Positions 1 through 8,240 of a stretch of DNA of 21,615 nt are shown piece by piece. Positions within the stretch are counted from its first letter, which is position 1, and every line of letters starts with the position of its first letter. This DNA is from Chara braunii (lineage: Eukaryota; Streptophyta; Charophyceae; Charales; Characeae): contig BFEA01000161.1 in assembly GCA_003427395.1 (NCBI GenBank), forward strand, positions 1,595,235-1,616,849, in the 5' to 3' direction. Both the position numbers and the translations under genes were made by a program. The notes beneath the pieces are model-generated. The model ran no database searches. It saw nothing but the letters and a program-made list of their open reading frames with translations, and had not been told where the DNA came from.

Positions 1-186
1 AATAAAGACAAGAAAACAAGATAAAAAAAAGTTCAAGCGTCTTTTGGCCTCCGTTTTTTTTTTTTTAGCTCATAAGAGGTTACGTCTTAGCCCTCACTTT
101 TCCCCCGTTATCAAAACAGCAACATTGGCATTTGCTTCCGCATACACCCAATCTGATTCATGGCTCCTCTTTGTAGTTGAATTGTT
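1..186. other. 3' flank of U2, no gene seen
   Basis: The stretch is AT-rich with a T11-13 run near 53-66. The short open frames here are not convincing genes. A retro-copy of U2 might carry an A-tail, and on the minus strand this T run reads as an A run about 135 nt beyond U2; no target-site duplication was found. Confidence 0.4.
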
Positions 187-198
187 CCCCCGAGGGGG
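187..198 (-). other. C5-TC-G5 hairpin just 3' of U2
   Basis: Immediately beyond the presumed U2 3' end the minus strand reads CCCCCTCGGGGG, a five-pair GC hairpin with a two-base loop. It could affect 3'-end formation. No plant snRNA 3' box was recognised in the flank, so the role is unknown. Confidence 0.35.
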
Positions 199-201
199 AG
201 G

Positions 202-397
202 GCTGCGCCACACTCTGCTGCAGTGCAATACAGAGGCGACACTGGAGGGGTCGAGTAAGCAAGCTTACTCGTACGACCCCTCCGTGGCCCAGAAAAATTA
301 ATTTAATATCGTGTGGCCCTATGGACCACGGATCAGATATTAAACTGATCAGAACAGAAACTACACTTGATCTTAGCCAAAAGGCCGAGAAAGGTAT
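202..397 (-). ncRNA. U2: U2 spliceosomal snRNA (plant-type; gene or structured variant copy)
   Basis: On the minus strand from 397 the sequence reads ATACCTTTCTCGGCCTTTTG and continues through the conserved U2 5' domain, which pairs with the intron branch site and with U6 in the spliceosome. The fold is intact. Stem IIa is GATCAG/CTGATC; IIb is GTGGTCC/GGGCCAC with one G-U pair. A U-rich Sm-like site (AATTTTTCT) follows, then a long stem III (GGAGGGGTC...GACCCCTCC with inner GAGTAAGC/GCTTACTC) and a stem IV closed by CGCC/GGCG. The 3' end is set from the usual length of about 196 nt. Two oddities: nucleotide 39, the last base of the branch-recognition GUAGUA, is U; and no plant USE (RTCCCACATCG) or -30 TATA box is visible in the 5' flank (398-470). 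The paired stems argue for a functional or recently functional copy; the missing promoter argues for a variant or dispersed copy. Confidence 0.9.
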
Positions 398-432
398 TTT
401 GAAACCATTTTAGATGTTTCGAGTTCTTTCGT

Positions 433-530
433 TTGAGAGAGAGGGGGCTGGAATCTGTGCAGGGCGAAACGGCGTTTTGGCTTGCATGCCGCCGGGATAG
501 TAGGCCCTTCAGATGTTCGAATACAAGAAC
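433..530. repeat. Dispersed repeat copy abutting the U2 5' flank
   Basis: The string from the GAGAGAGAGGGGGCTGGAATC region through TTGCATGCCGC to CAGATGTTCGAATACAA resembles 1335-1612 (GAGGGAGGGGGCTCGAATC, TTGCATGCCGC, CAGATGTTCGAATACAA), with the middle missing. The same repeat family therefore occupies the position where a U2 promoter would be expected. Confidence 0.55.
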
Positions 531-553
531 ATCGCGATTCGGCCAGTGTGCCA

Positions 554-1320
554 TTAGAAAATGCATCGAAGAGGAATCACGTCCAGAGCGTGATTTTCTT
601 TTTGGGGGTGGCCATGAGAAAATATGCATCTAGGGTCATAATGCATGTAATGGCAGGGTGGGATTTTTTCGTTTTGGGCGGGTCCCAATGCAACTAGCAG
701 CAATCGCGTCCAGAGCGGGATGTTTTTTCCTTCGCTGGGTCGTTTTTGAACTGTTGCGTCCTTTCAGACTCACGGTGTCTCGATTCCTCTGCCTGGCAGT
801 TGGTTTTTCATCAAGTTATACCGTCTGTCATTCGAGAGAGAGAGGGGGTTCAAATCCACCTATAGCGGGATTTTTCTTTTTGTTGGTGGGTCGTAAATTC
901 GTAATGCATCTAACAGCAATCACGTGCAGAGCGGGATGTTTTTTCTTTGCCGGGTCGTTTTTGAATGGTCGCGACCTTTCAGACTCACGGTGTCCGGATA
1001 TATATATATTCACGGTGTCCGGATTTATCTGGCTGGCAGTTGTTTTTTTTCCTTCAGAGAGAGAGGAGGTTCAAACCCAACGAGAGCGGTTTTTGTTTTT
1101 TGTTGGTGGGTCCTAATGCTGCTGGTAATGCATCTAACAGCAATCACGTTTTTTTTATTGGTGGGTCCTAATGCATCTAATCAAAATCGCGTCCAGAGTG
1201 GCATATTTTTCCTTCGCCATGTCGTTTTTGAATGGTCGCATTATTTCAGACCCACGGGCCCTCGGGGTCTGGATTCCTCTGGCTGGCAGTTAAACTGCAG
1301 TTTTGTCTTTTTCTAAGTCA
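554..1320. repeat. Degenerate tandem repeats, about 216-240 bp unit
   Basis: Shared landmarks recur in the same order: ATGCATCTAACAGCAATCACG, TCCAGAGCGGGATGTTTTTTC, TCGTTTTTGAATGGTCGC, TTTCAGACTCACGGTGTCC, CTGGCTGGCAGTT, GAGAGAGAGGGGGTTCAAATC and TTGGTGGGTCCTAATGC. The CAATCACG landmark falls near 701, 917, 1141 and 1182. The copy at 1141 has lost most of its middle. Scattered fragments of the same motif recur near 575, 2226 and 2516, each followed by a T run. The several overlapping open frames here reflect repeat composition and are not called as genes. Confidence 0.75.
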
Positions 1321-1361
1321 AAAGTTAAGGGTCTTTCATTTGAGGGAGGGGGCTCGAATCC

Positions 1362-1612
1362 GCCCAGGGCGAAGGGCTGATTCCGATTTTGCATGCCGCT
1401 CAGTATCCGGAATTGAGGCTCTTGCAGGGGCGTCCGGATCTGTCGACAGCGAAGGGCCGATTTTGCACAGTGCTCAGTTTCCCCAGCTGCTCGGTATCCC
1501 GACTTCAGGCCCCCGCAGGAGGGGGTGTTCCGGATCTGCCCACAGCGAAGGGCCGATTTTGCACAGTGCTCAGTTTTGCCAGGCGTGGGCTCTCGCAGAT
1601 GTTCGAATACAA
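1362..1612. repeat. Tandem repeat, about 96 bp x 2.5
   Basis: A 34-base string beginning CAGCGAAGGGCCGATTTTGC occurs at 1447-1480 and 1543-1576 (period 96). A more diverged first copy starts near 1369 (GCGAAGGGCTGATTCCG). Between them recur CAGTATCCGG/CGGTATCCCG and TCCGGATCTG. No protein is recognised in any frame. Confidence 0.75.
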
Positions 1613-1639
1613 AGTACATAGCCGTCCGGTGAGCGGGAA

Positions 1640-2969
1640 CATGAGGAAAGGGATGTATCATGATTCAGGGTTGGCTATCCTTCTAGTACGTAGTATAGGG
1701 TTGAGGCTGGTATAGCGGTCCTTAATACGGGATGTTGGGGGTGTCAGGAGGTACTGCACCTTACCGCGGGCCGGAACAGGCTCCAGGGATATACAAGGGA
1801 ACGGAGGATCCCCAGCTCTCTCTACCATCACTTAACAGAACCGCAATAATAAAGACAATGTAGTTAGTGAACAACGTGCCTATGGGATCTGTAGAGATAT
1901 GATTACACCTAGCGTGGCAAGGCTCGTATGACTGTGGCTCGATCAGGATTGGGTAGAGTAAGTACTAAGTAGGGCTCTGCTTAGTCCTGCTCACTGCTCA
2001 CTGAACAACCACTGTCCGATTAGGTCACCCCCGTCTGAAAAGACAAGACCGTAAGGTGATGGTCTTTAGTGGAAGTCGTTAATGTAGGATCGTGGGAGTA
2101 GAGGTGTGCCGGGGGAAATTACGAAAGTGGAAGGATGGAATGGAGTCCCGTAGGAACACCGCATGCGCAAGTGCCGAAGGTGCATGTCATATGTCTAGAA
2201 ATCCTGCCTCTGGCTCTCTACATAAATCACGTCCACAGTGGGATGACTTTTTTCGATTTTTTTTTCTTATGCCTTGGATTTTAACGAGTCTGACGTCCCC
2301 TACTATCAAATATAGACCACTTTCTAGAAAGGACTATCCGTGAATGTATTAATATAACAAGGCATCCGTGAATATAACAGGGCTTGAAGAGCAGACACTT
2401 CAAGTTTGCGTCTAAATCCCATGCATTGGAACCGAAAGATGCATTCCATCCGCTTTGCAGATGATTTTATAGTAGCAATCTCTGGTCCACGATCAGAAGC
2501 AGGAGCATGTAACAGAAATCACGTGGACAGCATGATGTGTTTTTTTTTTTTTTTTTTTGGTTGGCTGCAGATTTTATTGCAAACGGGTCCAGTGCTGAAG
2601 GCTTACATCGAAAACTCTGGCGTTCTCGGGGGCCAACTGGCCTCTACCGCTCCCCAGGGAGATCCTTTTCCTGTGGGTCGTTTTTCAATTGTTGTTTTGG
2701 GCTCATTTGGTATGCTGTGTACTGGACAGAGGCCCTAAGTGAGTTCTAAGTGGCATTCGAGCTCACAGCTGTCTAGTGTACAACCGGCCACATGGCGATA
2801 TATTGTTTTGTCTTTCCTTTTTGGTTAATTAAACAAAAAGGATGACGACCTGCCCCAGGTAATTCGGGAATAATTTCGTTCTTAAAGTAGTTCCACCTGG
2901 ATCCAAACTCGGGTCTGCATTTCAGCAGTTTGTAGGTGTACCAACTGACCTCAGTGACCTGGGCCTGTT
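1640..2969. other. About 1.3 kb without recognised gene
   Basis: The composition changes near 1640 to less repetitive sequence. It contains fragments of the AATCACGTCCAGAG repeat family at 2226 and 2516 and a T19 run at 2540-2558. No SLR coding sequence, RNA gene or retroelement protein was recognised. If the SLR gene begins upstream, this is intron. Confidence 0.4.
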
Positions 2970-3069
2970 TGTGTGTTTACCCATGGGAAATGGGGCCCGC
3001 TTCCCGGTGAACACAGCGAGCTGGAGAATCAGGGGTCTCCTTGCTCACGGCTGTTGGCTGTGGCCGTGG

Positions 3070-3123
3070 ACCGCAGCGTGCGACTTGTACGCATGAACCG
3101 CAGCGTGCGACTTGTACGCATGA
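3070..3123. repeat. Perfect 27-bp tandem duplication
   Basis: ACCGCAGCGTGCGACTTGTA plus seven further bases is present twice head-to-tail (3070-3096, 3097-3123) with no mismatch. It lies about 120 bp upstream of the exon A acceptor and is followed by T8-9 and G9 runs. Confidence 0.9.
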
Positions 3124-3234
3124 ATTTTCTTTTTTTTTGGGGGGGGGTATGTAATAAATTACTAATAATCAATTAATGTAATAAGAGATTGTTGTCTTGG
3201 GCCTGACTTCTCGCCTCGTGTTGCAATTGTGACG

Positions 3235-3239
3235 AGCAG
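3235..3239 (+). promoter_or_regulatory. Tandem NAGNAG acceptor of exon A
   Basis: The sequence gagcag|AGTGG offers two acceptor AGs three bases apart (after 3236 and after 3239). Both keep phase 1 and differ by one Ala codon. The tract upstream (3190-3230) is moderately pyrimidine-rich. Confidence 0.55.
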
Positions 3240-3752
3240 AGTGGTATCGCCGAGCTGCAGAGCAAGGCAGTGCAGATGGTCAGTTCAATCTTGGATACCT
3301 TTATTTCCATGGCAGGGGGGTTGAAAAGGACGAGGTGGAAGCGGTCAAATGGTATAGAATGGCGGCAGATAAGGGCTATGCAAGGGCGCAGACGAATCTC
3401 GGCTTCTGCTACGAGGGAGGAGCAGGGCTGCCAAAAGATGAGGAGGAAGCCGTCAGATGGTATGAGAAGGCCGCAGCGCAAGGATATGCTCCAGCGCAAC
3501 ACAATATGGGATGGTGCTATGGCAAAGGAATCGGCGTTGCGCAGGACTATGCAAATGCTGTGAAATGGTACAAAATGGCGGCTGAGCAAGGTTTTGCGGG
3601 ATCGCAGACGAATCTTGGAATGTGCTATCGTGATGGCCAAGGCGTGGAGAAGGACCTCGCTATAGCAGAAGAATGGTTCCGGAAAGCAGCTGATAAGGGG
3701 TTCAAGGGAGGTCAGCGGAACTTGGGCTTCTTGCTATTCGAAAAAGGAAAAG
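3240..3752 (+). CDS. SLR protein, exon A (five Sel1-like repeats; 5' part missing)
   Basis: This is the first visible coding exon of a Sel1-like repeat protein. SLRs are 36-residue helix-turn-helix units related to TPRs that form right-handed solenoids for protein binding; the partner here is unknown. The frame reads EWYRRAAEQG, then NLGYLYFHGRGVEKDE, and runs through five repeats ending GGQRNLGFLLFEKGK, followed by a donor AAAAG|GTAGGT (phase 1). The exon starts at a CAG acceptor whose first two bases complete a split codon, matching the phase of all later exons. It corresponds to repeats 2-6 of the six-repeat cassette seen in B-E; repeat 1 is absent, and no coding sequence for it was found in the upstream 3.2 kb. 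Read-through of the donor ends after 11 codons. The exon is 171 codons long and its identity is secure; what lies upstream is not. Confidence 0.87.
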
Positions 3753-4052
3753 GTAGGTACCGCCGTAAGAGCCTGTTTTGTTTGTGAAAAAAAAAAACAA
3801 ATCAAACTCGGAAGACGTAGGTGACAGAAGCATAGGCCGGCAACTGTGACAAGCCGTGATTCTTGTTATTGAGAACGTATTTGTGATTGTTCACTTACTT
3901 CTGAGCCGTGGCGATCACAGCTAATAAGCATCTTTGCTTGATTTGTCAGACTTGTGATGATCGCCATCTCTCATCAGAATAGACCGGCAAGCATGTCTTG
4001 TTAAATTAACATGATACGAATTCCAAGGTTTTGTTTGTGTGATATAAAATTT

Positions 4053-4063
4053 AATGCTGTATA
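4053..4063. repeat. SINE target-site duplication, left copy
   Basis: AATGCTGTATA, identical to the right copy at 4211-4221. The perfect match suggests a fairly recent insertion. Confidence 0.87.
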
Positions 4064-4210
4064 TCACCAACGGTCGTAGTGCAGTTGGTGCATAAACTGT
4101 CGAAATACAGACCTGAGTTCGAATCCCAATGAAACTGGATGAATGAAATAACACGATTTTGAATTTTGTAAGTCGTTAGCGAGCCTTGAAAAAAAGAAGA
4201 AAAAGAAAAA
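4064..4210 (+). mobile_element. tRNA-derived SINE with 11-bp target-site duplication
   Basis: The 147-bp element starts with a tRNA-like head. The A box TAGTGCAGTTGG is at 4077-4088 and the B box GTTCGAATC at 4117-4125, the spacing of an internal RNA polymerase III promoter. A D stem GTGC/GCAT forms, but the acceptor and T stems are broken, so it is not a working tRNA. A short unrelated body and an A-rich tail (GAAAAAAAGAAGAAAAAGAAAAA) follow. The element is bracketed by identical AATGCTGTATA at 4053-4063 and 4211-4221, the hallmark of LINE-driven target-primed insertion. It is non-autonomous and in sense orientation within intron A-B. Confidence 0.87.
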
Positions 4211-4221
4211 AATGCTGTATA
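4211..4221. repeat. SINE target-site duplication, right copy
   Basis: AATGCTGTATA follows directly on the A-rich tail. The leading two As could partly belong to the tail, leaving at least 9 bp of unambiguous duplication. Confidence 0.85.
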
Positions 4222-4316
4222 GTTACTATAGTACTACAATTTCAGAAGTTTGTCTAATTAAAAGTGTGTTTGGAATTTCTGAACCATAATGCGTGGAAGG
4301 ATGGTCACATACATTT

Positions 4317-4348
4317 GGAAGTCTGGAAGTCTGGAAGTATGGAAGTAT
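4317..4348. repeat. 8-bp minisatellite, 4 units
   Basis: GGAAGTCT occurs twice, followed by GGAAGTAT twice. Related GGAAGT words continue to about 4400. Confidence 0.85.
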
Positions 4349-5888
4349 GGTCGTGTCTGGAAGTGTGAATGCATGGTTGTGTGGGTTTGGAAGTTTGAGA
4401 AATATGGGGCCCACATACGCCTGTGGGTATCTGAAGGGCTTCAGAATGAGTGAAGCTCGTATCATGGACCTCACTGTGCTTGGGATAGAGTGCTTGTATC
4501 AAGGGCACCACTATTGCGAAACACTGGGAAGATGACTATGATCAATAGAAGGGGCACATATGTGGACAGGAGATGCCTGGCATGAAGGTGGATATCCTTT
4601 GTGGGAGGGGAGGGAGGAGATGCATACATAAGGTGCGGGGTACTGTGTGAACCATGGTGCGGAGCTGTTTCTATCCTCGTCACACGTGTCCACACTGACC
4701 CTTTGTGGGTTAGACTTTGTGTTTTCACAGTGTAGTGGTGTCGAAGGTATGTTGTTTTTTGGTGTGCTTGCTGTGACTTTGTGAGAGGCAACGTGGTAGA
4801 TTTGATCTGCTGACTTTGTACTTGTTGGGCGTTCACAAGTTTTTTCTCCGGCACTATTCCTGTCATTTCTTGACTCGGAGCAAAATGGGCTGTTTCCTCT
4901 GTGGCATGAGCTTGAATTTCCTCTGTTTTCACTTTTTCTTGCCCTTGTAACTCTCGAATATATTGTGTTCACACCGTTACGTATTTGCTTTCGTTGCTGA
5001 GTGCGGACTGGAGGCTTGATCCCGCCTCCCATCATACTGAATGCCCCACGCAGCTTTGCTCACCAACTTGTGGCGCTGTCATGTGGCTCCTAACTGAACC
5101 TGTCACGTGGTGTGTGCACTGCTGCCAACTGTTGGCTGAGGATTTTCGTGTCCTCGTGTGAATGAAGGCCTCGCACAGACAGCTGTACGTGTACCCAAAA
5201 AGCATGAATGTTGTCGTGAACCTGGTCATGTTCTTGTCGAAGCGCAAAGCAAGGCTCAGCTAGGCCTAGTCCTTGTGTGTACAAGGGAGAGATGATTGTG
5301 GGTACCGATGACAGGCCGAGGGCCTACGCCTGGACAAGGATGCTAGTCCTTTTTCGTGGACACAATGGGCCGCGCTCTGCTACTCGCCACATGCACAACA
5401 GACAAAAAATAAGTCGGTGTTTTCTCATGTTGTAGCGGAAGGTAGTGGAGTGAGGCACGTATGTGTGTCACGAATCCCGTGGCTGTCAGAAATCAGAACT
5501 TTGTCCATGATTGCCCCTAAGGAGATGCACTTGGACTTGCAGATGGTGATGTGCATGAATGATGCGTAGCAGGATGTGTGTATGCTATAAGGTGTGTCCT
5601 TTCTTTTTTTTTTCTGGCTAACTTGGTAAGGGCAAACGTAAAGCAGTATTATTACTCCAATAGTCATGGTTAATGGCAATTGTAGAAAATACTAGAAATT
5701 CAATGTGAGATATTAGGACTGGCTATCTTGTAGAACTGCAGATGTTAGAGCTCGCAATCACATTCTTGTCCTACTGTGCATTTTGCATGCCTGTGTTCGA
5801 AGCCAAGCTCAACTCAACTGGCCATCGACATGTCGGTATACCGAAACCGTACTGATGCACTACTTCGATTGTTTTTCCTTCTTTTTCT

Positions 5889-5889
<1 letters not shown>

Positions 5890-5934
<45 letters not shown>

Positions 5935-5938
5935 TGTG
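5890..5938 (+). repeat. T32(GT)9 tract before exon B acceptor
   Basis: A run of 32 T (5890-5921) passes straight into an alternating GT tract to about 5938, then GGGTGTGGGTGTGAGTTGCTTCAG and exon B. It takes the place of the polypyrimidine tract, with its 3' edge about 24 nt from the AG. Such tracts are length-unstable, and poly-U/UG tracts can be bound by splicing regulators. Confidence 0.9.
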
Positions 5939-5961
5939 GGTGTGGGTGTGAGTTGCTTCAG

Positions 5962-7272
5962 AGGATGAAGAGCTCATCAAGGAAGCCATCGAATGGCTCA
6001 GGAAGGCTGCGGACCAGGGAGATGCGTTGGCACAGAACAAGTTGGGTGCGTGCTATGCCCATGGAGAAGGTGTTGAGAAGGATGAAATGCAAGCGGCCGA
6101 ATGGTATAGGAAAGCTGCACTCCAAGGAAATGCAGAAACGCAATGCAACCTTGGATACCTCTATTTCCACGGACGGGGTGTGCCAAAAGATGAGAAGGAA
6201 GCCGTGAAATGGTACATGGAATCTGCAGCCCAAGGCAATGCGCGCGCGCAGACCCATCTTGGCTACTGCTTTGAGAAGGGGGCTGGTGTGGAGAAGGATG
6301 ACAACCTGGCAGTCAGCTGGTACCTGAAGGCTGCAGAGCAGGGCTTTGTCCAGGCTGAACACAATATGGGGTTGTGTTACGAAAGGGGCACAGGAGTGGA
6401 GGTCAACTACCAGGAGGCGGTGAAATGGTATGTGAAAGCAGCCAAGCAAGGGTTTGCCGACTCACAGAGCAACCTCGGAATGTGTTATCGGGATGGTCTG
6501 GGAGTGGACAAGGAATTGGAGCAGGCCGAGGAATGGTTCAGACGCGCGGCTGAACAGGGTCTGAAGGGTGCGCAACGGAATTTGGGCTTCTTGCTATATG
6601 AGAAGGCGAAGAGCAGCGGCGATGAGAGTGGCCTGCAGCAGGCTGTCAATTGGCTGGTGAAGGCTGCAGAACAGGGCGATGCTTTGGCTCAAAACCAACT
6701 GGGAGTGTGTTACGCCAAATCTGAGGGTGTGGATAGGAGGGACGAATCTGTGGGGGCAAGCTGGTATCAGAAATCGGCTGAGCAGGGTAACGCAGATGCC
6801 CAATGCAATCTCGGGTACGCCTATTTCCATGGGACGGGGGTTCCTAAGGATGAGGCTGAGGGGGTGAAATGGTACAGGCTTGCAGCGGCGCAGGGGCATG
6901 CTAGAGCACAAACGCATCTCGGCTTTTGCTACGAGAAGGGCTTCGGGGTTGTCAAGGACGACAAGGAAGCGATCGAGTGGTACAAGAAAGCGGCGGATCA
7001 TGGGTATGCTCAGGCTCTCCATAATATGGGATGGTGCTACGAGAAGGGGATTGGCGTTGAACAAAATTATGCGACGGCTGCAGAGATGTATAAAAAGGCA
7101 GCAGAACTCGGGTTTGCAGATTCACAAAGCAATTTGGGCATGTGCTATCGTGATGGACGGGGCGTCGAAAAGGACCTTGTGCAGGCCGAGGAATGGTTCC
7201 ACCAGGCTGCTGAGCAGGGTCTGAAAGGAGGGCAAAGAAATCTGGCCTTCCTGCTCTATGAGAAAGCAAAAG
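5962..7272 (+). CDS. SLR protein, exon B (two fused six-repeat cassettes, 12 SLRs)
   Basis: The largest exon (437 codons) is entered by TTGCTTCAG|AG in phase 1 and left by AAAAG|GTGAGT in phase 1. Cassette B1 begins DEELIKEAIEWLRKAADQGD; its six repeats carry the signatures LGACYA, NLGYLYFHGRGV, LGYCFEKGAGV, HNMGLCYERG, NLGMCYRDG and AQRNLGFLLYEKAK. Cassette B2 follows without an intron through KSSGDESGLQQAVNWLVKAA and repeats the same six signatures (LGVCYA, NLGYAYFHGTGV, LGFCYEKG, HNMGWCYEKG, NLGMCYRDG, GQRNLAFLLYEKAK). Repeat positions resemble their counterparts in other cassettes more than their own neighbours, so whole cassettes were duplicated. Reading past the donor gives only five codons before TAA, consistent with splicing there. 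The solenoid role is inferred from the family; no catalytic domain is present. Confidence 0.92.
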
Positions 7273-7276
7273 GTGA

Positions 7277-7380
7277 GTGCCTTTCATAACATCCATTAAA
7301 TTTGGAGTGATACAGAGAATGAAGAGTAGAATTGTCGCTGTGCAGGGATGACACAAATGAATCGAGAAATGGTCCAAATT
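7277..7380 (+). pseudogene. U6: U6 snRNA-like pseudogene at the 5' edge of intron B-C
   Basis: The 104-nt stretch aligns with the full length of U6 (usual length about 102 nt in plants). It matches at the 5' end (GTGCCTTTC..AACATCC against GTCCCTTCGGGGACATCC), through TTGGAGTGATACAGAGAA (the ACAGAGA box intact), to GGATGACAC..AAATCGAGAAATGGTCCAAATT at the 3' end. By eye 32 of the first 43 bases match without gaps. The 5' stem-loop bases CGGGG and the AGC triad region are altered, so it should not act as U6. It starts only four bases after the exon B donor, so its first GT supplies +5/+6 of GTGAGT. An A-rich tail follows (7381-7402). Confidence 0.85.
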
Positions 7381-7430
7381 AAGAAAAAAAAGAAAAGAAA
7401 AGCAAAGCGGAAGTTGAGCTGCTTGGGCCT
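7381..7430 (+). repeat. A-rich tail plus AAGCGGAAG...AGCTGCT segment shared with the second U6 copy
   Basis: AAGAAAAAAAAGAAAAGAAA is followed by GCAAAGCGGAAGTTGAGCTGCT. The same block AAGCGGAAG-NNN-AGCTGCT follows the U6-like copy in intron C-D at 9975-9993. The homology of the two sites therefore extends beyond U6. Confidence 0.65.
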
Positions 7431-8240
7431 CTAGCGATGGAAAAAATTTTAATTTTGGCCGTGAGCCTTCTGGAAGTTCAGATGTATTGTCGTTGTCGTA
7501 TGTGGCAATGCAGTATTTTAGGATTCCCATACAGAGAACACACAAAAGAGTGATCCTCCAACCTAGGGTTAATTGTTGTTGATGCAAAAATAGTCTAAGC
7601 TAGTTGACACTCGACGTGCGATGTCAGCATCGGTGAGGAGGGGTTACCAGTATGGTCGAGGATGTAATGGTGATGTGTGATGTGAGGATGGCAGCGGGAA
7701 CAGTGGAGATCGGTGTAGGAGCTAACGTTTTGGGGCAGAAAACCGTCTGGAATGTGCTCACAGCTGTGATTGCTCGAGGTGCGAATTTTCTAAGAAGCAA
7801 AACTATTCAGCGCCGCACTGTCCCAAATAGATTGTTCCCCCCCTTCCTCCCCTCCTCCCCCCCCTCTCCCCCTTTCTTAACTACTAAGCTATACTCTTGT
7901 GTCAATGTTTCTCTCTCTACCTAGCAAGGGTGTTCTTTGGTCGGTTCCGGAAGTTTCTATACACGCCCTCTTTAGTCTAGCCTCCCCTCTACTCTGTGCA
8001 GGGAGTACCAAAATTCAATCAACGGATAATCCTGGTCTTCCCAGCTCTCTTTTTATACGAGCATTGCCAAGTGTAAATATTTTTTTTTCCCTTTTTCTGG
8101 CAGACCTCTTCATGATAAGTGAATGTAATTCCGAGAACCTGCATGCATTAACCTGCGTATAGTACGGCTTGCAAAACGGTATGAAGACTAGTATGAGTAA
8201 ACAACGCTTAGCAATCCCCCCTTCAAACCCTGCTCTGCGC

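Larger units (their letters stand above)
3753..5961 (+). other. Intron A-B, 2,209 bp
   Basis: It begins GTAGGTACC and ends GTTGCTTCAG. It holds a SINE (4064-4210), an 8-bp minisatellite (4317-4348) and a T32(GT)9 tract next to the acceptor. No other gene is supported; long open frames on the minus strand at 4471-5035 have no recognisable domain. The first 60 nt (GTxxGTxCC, TAAxAxCC, A11, CTCGGAAG) faintly resemble the U6-bearing start of intron B-C. Confidence 0.75.

Noticed and set aside
2973-3176. Small open frame with a repeated 9-residue unit before exon A.
   Set aside because: The repeat comes from a 27-bp DNA duplication; there is no relation to SLR repeat 1 and no suitable phase-1 donor was identified.
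3173-3640. Long minus-strand open frames opposite the SLR exons (also 5958-6449, 6594-7064, 8913-9392, 11961-12779).
   Set aside because: They are shadows of the strongly repetitive plus-strand SLR code, and the plus frame has the conserved domain and splice sites.
4071-4142. A functional tRNA gene.
   Set aside because: The A and B boxes and D stem are present but the acceptor and T stems do not pair, and the A tail with target-site duplication identifies a SINE.
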